Assembly (NCBI GenBank): GCA_934045075.1
Contig: OW203724.1
Coordinates: 19,769,143-19,833,142 of the forward strand
DNA from: Yponomeuta sedellus
Lineage: Eukaryota; Arthropoda; Insecta; Lepidoptera; Yponomeutidae
Length of the DNA stretch: 64,000 bases
Direction: 5' to 3'
Shown here in pieces: positions 57,246 to 64,000 of the stretch (position 1 is its first letter; every line of letters starts with the position of its first letter). The translations under genes and the position numbers were made by a program. The notes under the pieces are model-generated. The model did not search any database and was not told the DNA's origin. It worked only from the letters and a program-made list of their open reading frames with translations.

Positions 57246-59340
57246 CCTACCCATCCGAGGTATATTTTCAAAGGTTGTCTGGAAGATATCGCTCTTAGCG
57301 ATAAGACCGCCAATTGTATAATATTACTTAGATTTAAGAATCATGGTTGTAATTTTTTTCTGGTTGTGCAATAAAGTGTTCTCTATTTATCTATCTATAT
57401 TCTAAAAGCTAACAGACTACAATTCGTAAGTTTTACACTGTGTACAGGTGAAAAAACTGCCGAAAAGCCGAAACGAGGCCACAATCGCACCGCTTGTTGA
57501 GATGTATTGGTTAGTTACGTGGTACTTTTTGTTCGGGCATTCATGGGCTCAATCAAGCCTTTTCCGTCGGCACCGGCACGTTTCCCAAAGAGAAAAATAC
57601 TGCCGCTTTGTTTCGAGCTCCAGATTTTTGCAATCACCCTGATTGATTCTGCGCTGCCATTTGCAAATTGTACCGGAGTAGATTAACTAATACGTCCGCC
57701 GACCGGCGGAATGTACAGATGGCAACTATATGAAAATAACTTTGAATGTAATTAAATCCAATAATTTAATTGGTATGAATCGTTATTATAGCAATTGACT
57801 AAATCTTGTAAAGCATTCTGGTCTAAACTTAGTTTTGTTTGATGTTCTAATTAGATGATCGAATTCATAGACATCAGTATTTAATTTTTCCATCACCGTT
57901 GGGATAATATAACTATGTCACGCACCTATTTTAACTTGAGCACCTATTTACGAGTATATAGGAAGTTCTGTATTTTGAACGTAAGTTAGTTTACTTTTAT
58001 TTATTATAACAAATTTCAATCAAAGTCCAAAACAACGCTCGATTTCTTTTCTTACCCGTTTCATCGCGCATACATGTCAATTCTTAGCCCTCATCAAACA
58101 AAGTGGGACGCTGGCATGGTGTGGCCAACGTTTGCTAAAATTATCTGATTTAAAATTCTATCAACGCACTAAGTGTCAACAAAGATTGTGAATTGTTGCT
58201 ACAATTCGTAGCGTTTTGCTACGGCGAAGCGCGTAGCGTTTGGCTACGACGTAGCTGGTACCTATCTTTTACTACATATCGAATTAGCCGAGTATTGTTG
58301 TTGTATAGTTTTCATTTAGAAAGGTCCCTGCTGACTGAAGGGTAATAAGTAAAGGGATTTCTTTCCTAAAGCCATCGAGGGAGAGGCACGTTATACATGT
58401 TATGGTGGGTTGCTCGTACGTGAGACGGAGAGTCAAGACTATTTGGTGTACAAATAGGGGGTATGAATGTCTCATGAATACAGAATTTTTGTTTACATAT
58501 TTCGAGCGTCTCACCTGTGTAGTGGAAAAATCATGGCTTTGTTCTGAGAGCGCCTTGATAAAACAAGGATATCACACATTTGAAGCCGCTAGAACAAATT
58601 TATATTATCTGGAATCAAAAATTTATTTAAAAGTTGACTGATACCAAACATTAATCAACCTAATATCAAACAACCCAACTACAAACGTTACTTTAATCAG
58701 ATTTTGCATGTGTATAGATTCAATACCTAAAGCAAATTTTTGCTTGGAACTGCGAGCCGGAAGCTGCCACATACTGTGCCTTCCGTATGTTAAAATGATT
58801 ACAGCATGTACTGTTTTTAATTCCGCAACTAATGCCTATAACCTTCTTTGCTCGTGAACTACAACTAGAAGCGCGTTCAGAGCTTACTGTTTCAAATTTT
58901 GTACAAATATTTTTGTGTTTTTGAATACTTTTGTAAAGACACAACAAAAATTTCACTTAACGTACGGGCTATACCTAGATGGCAAATGTATCCTTCTTTA
59001 TAATACCATTACTAAATTTAATTTAAATTGAACGATTTTCAATCCTTCGCACTGATTGCAAAAATACGACGAAAAACCGATTTCCTTGCTGTGTTCAATT
59101 GAGGTCAATCGATCTAGGCATTTCAGGACAAGTCGGCTTTGATCATATACTAGGCAAAAGTGCAGTCGATTAAAATAAAAAAAACGCACCCAAACTTAAC
59201 AAATCGTACGAAATTCAGTAGGAAATCCTATCTGGTCACTCCATGTATGGCCACTCCTACTTTTTTTATAGTGCAAACTTATAACAAATAGTGCATACAA
59301 CTAGATATTTTGCACCATTAGCAAGTGTTTGTTGCAAGTG
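57246..59340. other. Unassigned stretch
   Basis: 57396-57412 is one end of the CAGTCTGTTAGC MITE family. 58195-58262 has clustered GTAGC/GCTACG words in both orientations. Frames of 60-80 codons exist but show no domain, family resemblance or splice support. Confidence 0.35.
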
Positions 59341-59341
59341 A

Positions 59342-59528
59342 TCTATAATATAAAAATAAATCGCTGAATGTGTTGGTAAGCACAAATCTCGAGAGCAGCT
59401 GAACCGATTTCGTTAATTCTTTTTTTAGAATATTCCTTGAAGTACGAGGATGGTTCTTACGGAGTGAAAAATGAAACAAAATTAAAGAATCGACTGTTAT
59501 TCGGTACAAAGTTCACTGGGTCAGCTAA
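59342..59528 (+). mobile_element. Short complete Helitron
   Basis: Starts TCTATAATATAAAAATAAATC after A, contains GAATGTGTTGGTAAGCACAA and TTCCTTGAAGTACGAGGATG, and ends GGGTCAGCTAA before T. This is 5'-TC...CTRR-3' at an A/T target, 187 bp. Confidence 0.75.
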
Positions 59529-59559
59529 TATTTAATATTATTTCAGTAAAGACGCTCAA

Positions 59560-59672
59560 AATGGAGTTTTTCTTCACAGCCTTTTCCTCGACCACAAACT
59601 CGACCCAAAGCCAGCGGCTAAAATTGCTAATTGACAGTCAATAAACAGAATGTGAGTTCTTTACGGTCTTTT
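59560..59672 (+). repeat. 3' fragment of the 31672 repeat family
   Basis: Shares GGAGTTTTTCTTCACAGCC and AGAATGTGAGTTCTTTACGG with 31940-32090. Confidence 0.45.
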
Positions 59673-61036
59673 TCTTAGCGTGTCCATGGCAAAACAATTT
59701 TCATCGATGTATTAACTAAACAGTTTACTAGGCCTTAAACTTTGCGACGTTGACTGCTTTATCACTTGCAATCATTAGGTTCACCTGAGTGCAGGTCTTA
59801 GGGCACGCGATAAAAGATGGTTCATGAAGTCTGGGAAGTACCACACAAGCACTTCAAATCGCTGACGAGATCCGGGAACCTCCATCTGGATCTAGAGTAC
59901 TTTACGATGAAATACATTTTTGATAGATAAATAGAGAATACTTTATCTATCTATCTAAGTAATTACAATTAATAAGTAATAAAATTGGCGGTGTTATCGC
60001 TAATAAAACCTACAATTGGCGAAAACTGATAAACCATCAAATATAGTGGTAGATTTTTGTTACACCCCGAAATCCCGGGAATCTAACCGGTATTAGTTCA
60101 AAACGTCATAGAATGTTAGCCAAAAATTAAAATTAGATAAATCATAGCAAAATTAGTATTATATTTGCCACATGACACTCTTTATCAACTGTAGGTTTTT
60201 ATTTGTTTATTTACTTAATTCCAATCACTTTTTCTCAGTGAACAAATATTGATATTAATTGAACTTATAGATCGCTTAGAGCGATCACTTCGAGACAAGC
60301 TCTATCTGTCGATATCTGATTTCTATCAGTTGTCGACAACCTGTACGGCGAAAGCCGGCGGGTAACATACGGCCCAGTAAAAAGCAATGGGGCATTCAAG
60401 TAGAAACGTTCATAGGTAGCACCGCCGACGACGCCCAGGAGAGTGCTTGTCATCGGATTTAGTTCGTCACGTTATCTCTTTGTTTCTGCTCGGACGTTCG
60501 CTTAAGGCGCAGCTGGGCCAATTTACATTAAGGTTAAACTTTTTAAACGAGTCTCAAAACAATGTTAACAAAGTTGTGAAGCTTTAGACTGTATATGCCG
60601 ATATTGATTTTATTATCTTGAGCTTGATAAAGATGGAAACGCAACTTGTAATTACTATGACGATAGAAATTCATACACATCGTATAATATTGCCCCTCTT
60701 TATTAAATTTCGTATAAGAATATAATAATTAGTAACTATTATTTAGTATTGTAAGATGCACTACTTGCTAATCATGTCTTCAACACTTAAGTTACTAGAT
60801 AGATAATGCAAAGTAGCGTTAATTTTTATACCATTAAGTATTTTATTAGGTGGACTGATCAAGTTAAAGGTTCGTCGACCTCCAAATTTTACACGGTTGT
60901 AAGAGACGCGTTGGACAGATCCCGATGGAGGCAAATCATCCGCTCCAGATGCAACCCTGAGGCTGACCACGATCCTCAGACATGAGGGACCGACCCCAGA
61001 GAGAGAGAAGTATTTTATTAGTAATGGCATTACATG

Positions 61037-61068
<32 letters not shown>

Positions 61069-61650
61069 ATAAACATCTCCTACCCCATACTACTTTAAGC
61101 TACAGTCTCTTGATTTGCCTAAATGAGTAATTCACATTTGCAAGACTTTGATTATTTTAGGTCACACTTTTTTTAATCTGTCAAAACCATCAATTAACGA
61201 TTTGTTCTTTAGCATGCTCGAAAAATGCCATTCTCTACGCAAATATGTCAATTTCTCTGTCGAACCCGAAATGTCTCGATGCTAACATGGTGACCACCAC
61301 CAAGATGGAGCAGACCAAGACTTGTCTATGACTGGAAAGATACTTGGCCGAGATGATTTCGGCTGAGTTAGACACTAATTTTGACCTTGGAGATCGAGAC
61401 ATTTCTGTCTTAGACGCGGAGGTAAAGACAAGGTCTCAAGAGCAGAGATTTGACAGGAAATACACAAATTTTGAAATATATTTTTTTTATTTATTTTCTT
61501 AATTTTACCATCCTTAATACGATTAACAATTTATCAGTCAATAATATTCGAGATTGTCACTTTGCGTTGTGTTAGTTTAAATCATAAATAAGTGGCAGAG
61601 TAAAACCCAATCGAAGCAAAAAGAAAACGGAAGAAAATAACATAAATGGG
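59673..61650. other. Unassigned stretch
   Basis: Contains a (TTTA)n microsatellite at about 61040-61067 and a 13-bp inverted repeat, GAAATGTCTCGAT at 61268 and ATCGAGACATTTC at 61393. A 62-codon minus frame at 60265-60453 has an ATG but no recognisable domain. Confidence 0.35.
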
Positions 61651-61654
61651 TTAT

Positions 61655-61968
61655 GTTACTACGAATCAATCACTTGAGTTAAGCAACAAGATGGTGCAGA
61701 ATGGGTGACCGTCCCGTGACTACCGCTAGTGGCATATTTTCGAGCGCTTCCGTGCTTCGCAAGGCACGTTAAGTCGTTGGTACCGGCTGTCATGTAATGG
61801 AAGTCGTTATGGGCGGCTTGCTAGCTTCTGACCGTAAGGCCCGCCACTGCCTTACAATCCTCCAATAACCCGGACTTAGCCCCCGTGGTGGAGTATGGCC
61901 TAACCTTCCTGAGAAGCAGGAAATGACCCGTACCCCAGCAGTGGGGACATATAAGGGTTGATATCGAA
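61655..61968 (+). mobile_element. 5S-rRNA-derived SINE, 5'-shortened
   Basis: Begins within the head at GAATCAATCACTTGAGTTAA, has a deletion in the promoter (AACAAGATGGTGCAG) but keeps GAATGGGTGACCGTCCCGTG, then the full body to ATAAGGGTTGATATCG. Confidence 0.75.
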
Positions 61969-62189
61969 GGAGAAGAAGCAGTCTTCTCACGGTGTTCCAG
62001 GGAAAAAATTGCATGGATACTTAGCCGACTGAGGAAAGCGAGTTATTGAAATTACAAAATGGTTTAGCTATCGTAAAAAAGTACATAACTTGTACTTTTT
62101 TAGTTGTGAGAATTCGAATCCTGGCGTGATTTTTTTCCTAAGTTGGCGAAGTTCCAGCAACAAATACTACTCAGAAAATTTAAAAGAAA

Positions 62190-62256
62190 ACATCGTTAGA
62201 AAACCCAAGTACAAATACTTGGGTTTTCTAACGATGTTTAGAAAACCCAAGTATTG
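62190..62256. repeat. Perfect 22-bp-arm hairpin with third arm copy
   Basis: ACATCGTTAGAAAACCCAAG starts the left arm; loop CAAA; exact complement to 62237. A third direct copy of TTAGAAAACCCAAGTA follows to 62256. Confidence 0.8.
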
Positions 62257-62654
62257 AACGATGATTCGAACTCACAATAGTATTAGTATTAACATACCTC
62301 AGCGCTTGCCACGTACAATGGCCCAACATCTCAGGTCTACTAACTAACCCCATAGGGTTCCTTCTCGTGATCTTCTCCCAGCCGGCGTCAATTCTCACGG
62401 ACACCTCCACCCTGCTTGGTTTGGCCGTATCGCACGTCGGGGAGTCTTGCTCCTTAATTCTTTTAGTGCACTACAATACAATGACAGATAAATGGATGGG
62501 TCACGTGACGTGTTTTTTTATACCATTGGCGCTTAGAAGGTTTGATACACGTAATGGCTTAGGCTTAAAGCAGCAATGAAATGAAATCGCCACTTTCGTT
62601 CAATTGTCACTGTACTGTAATGCATTAACAGAATCTAGGGCTATGAGTCACTTT

Positions 62655-62778
62655 CTGAATTGAGAATTTCGCTGGGTAAGTACTTAACAGTAGGGCTGTC
62701 TTTTCGGATCTCTCAGCAAAGAGCGTAACAGAACGTTACGAGTACTTAAGTATTCACTTAGTGGAATTCTCAATTCAG
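62655..62778. mobile_element. Palindromic MITE with CTGAATTGAGAATT ends
   Basis: 124 bp. Ends CTGAATTGAGAATTTCGCTG and complement CAGTGGAATTCTCAATTCAG-like with few mismatches. Single ends of the family occur at about 14112 and 17703. Confidence 0.6.
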
Positions 62779-62851
62779 TAACTGGCCCTAAATCTTCTTC
62801 TTTTCGTGACAGCGATTTGACCAGTTTATATTTTTCCTGCCCAATAGTTCC

Positions 62852-63222
62852 TTATCGTTATCAACCCTTGTATGTCCCCACTGCTGGGACACGGGTCTCT
62901 TCCTGCATCGCAAAGGTTAGGCCATACTCCACCACGGGGGCCAAATTCGGATTGGTGGAGGATTGTAAGACAGTGGCGGGCCTTTCTGTCAGAAGTTATC
63001 AAGCTCCCATAAGGCCTCTGATATGGCTTAACGACTGCGATTATATGACAGCCGGCACCACTTAACGTGCCTTGCGAAGCACGGAAGCGCTCGGAAAAAT
63101 GCCACTAGCGGTAGTCACGGGACGCTCACCCATCCCGTACCTGACCGCGCCTGTTGTTGACTAACCATGTGATTGATTCCAATCACTGTGTTCGCCTAGG
63201 CCACAAGCGCTTCAATGTACCC
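62852..63222 (-). mobile_element. Full-length 5S-rRNA-derived SINE
   Basis: Minus-strand copy complete from the GCGCTTGTGGCCTAGGCG head, through GGTACGGGATGGGTGAGCG in place of box C, to the CAACCCTTGTATGTCCCC 3' end. Confidence 0.8.
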
Positions 63223-63806
63223 AATAGTTGGCTACTGCAATTGCAGCGGCGTTGGCCTCTGTTAGGCCCTAAATCTAAAGAAAATTAACCCCTATAGAAG
63301 AATTATGTCAAATAGACAGATTCTAAAATTGAGTGCGTTCATATTTTTCCGGTTCGTTTTTTATCAAGTCAGTCTCAAGCAAAAACATTTTCTTATTGAA
63401 ACTGGAAGCCACTTTGAAGGGCAATTCGCTCCGGCCAATCATATTTGGGCTCCCCTTAAGTGAGCGGAGCGTAGCACGGAGCGAGTAAGCGTTTTACAGT
63501 AAAATCTTATTGCATTATCCGCCGGTAGATACGGGCCTGATCATTTCGCGTAACGACCGTCATATTCGCGATTTCTGCACCTCAACTTTACGATTCTCAT
63601 CCCCCTATCGGTGGCTGGCAGGCCTCGGAACTCAAAGAATTAGACGCGAATCGCTCAAAAATATTGTCGAGAATTGCCACTCAGAAAATTGACTATTTGA
63701 AAAAAGGAGACATCATGTCAAGTTGCGAGTAGTGCATTGCAAATATTGTAATTTAATAGGCTTAAATAATTTTGAGTTGTCTTTTAAAATAATAGTTCTA
63801 TGTGTC
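63223..63806. other. Unassigned stretch
   Basis: No gene or known repeat recognised. Confidence 0.35.
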
Positions 63807-63815
63807 GACAGATCA

Positions 63816-63983
63816 GGTTGTTCCACTAATCCCCATTGAGAATCCCCATTGATGGGGATTTGTGAACTTTCTGTTCACAAATCCCCATTGGCGTGTCTTA
63901 GTATTGGCAATGAGGAACAATGAAAAAAAAGTTCACAAATCCCCATCAATGGGGATCTTCAATGGGGATTAGTAGAATAACCC
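63816..63983. mobile_element. Complete MITE with 9-bp target duplication
   Basis: 168 bp, flanked by GACAGATCA at 63807-63815 and 63984-63992. Ends GGTTGTTCCACTAATCCCC and complement of GGGTTATTCTACTAATCCCC. Arms of about 48 bp hold repeated ATCCCCATTGA words in both orientations. A 9-bp duplication is typical of Mutator-like elements. Confidence 0.8.
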
Positions 63984-64000
63984 GACAGATCAACGCGTTT

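Noticed and set aside
58720..58956. 78-codon cysteine-containing ORF
   Set aside because: The start looks a little like a signal peptide, but the N-terminus is charged and there is no regular cysteine pattern.
60265..60453. 62-codon ORF with ATG
   Set aside because: No domain, no supporting splice partners and no family resemblance; kept only as a note in the unassigned stretch.
61268..61405. MITE suggested by GAAATGTCTCGAT inverted repeat
   Set aside because: Only 13 bp pair and no target duplication or further arm similarity is visible.

Overview
This 64 kb window is eukaryotic and most likely from a moth or butterfly. There are no operons or ribosome binding sites. Coding sequence is split into short exons with GT..AG introns, and base composition is AT-rich. 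The DNA is saturated with tRNA-headed SINEs, 5S-rRNA-like SINEs, MITEs, Helitron ends, RTE- and Jockey-like retrotransposon pieces and satellites. The insect and lepidopteran assignment is inferred from the repeat styles and from a 7tm_6-type odorant receptor gene; no species can be named.

Layout. At 1-1868 (minus) a 622-codon reading frame runs off the left edge. It is the N-terminal part of a family-B DNA polymerase of the Polinton/Maverick type, with its exonuclease motifs visible. Directly upstream of it (1985-3591, minus) lies a small spliced gene of unknown function whose start codon appears to be split by an intron. From 5 to 15 kb there are tandem and inverted repeats, a decayed gene inside a zone of repeated GTGACRGAG motifs (7.3-9.1 kb), and many SINEs and MITEs. 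The odorant receptor gene occupies 16926-23384 (minus). Six exons join in frame, giving 373 residues without the terminal exon. Just beyond its sixth exon is a 155-bp tandem array, every unit of which copies the exon-6 splice donor. At 26244-28501 sits a very young LTR element with LTRs identical by eye, keeping only a broken gag and a 63-bp minisatellite. From 28.7 to 64 kb I see no host gene: only Helitrons, a frameshifted Jockey-like reverse transcriptase (30.6-31.5 kb), RTE-like 3' ends, an LTR flanked by inverted leader sequence (39.6-40.0 kb), a 182-bp satellite (41.0-42.2 kb), a 1.45-kb TIR transposon, a 545-bp pure GATA tract (54.0-54.6 kb) and several complete MITEs with target duplications.

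Functionally, the only likely active host gene is the odorant receptor, a ligand-gated olfactory channel subunit. The polymerase and its small neighbour may be parts of one mobile or virus-like element. Everything else is mobile DNA and its debris. Coordinates of repeats without clear termini are good to roughly 10-20 bp. All similarity statements come from reading the sequence, not from a database search.
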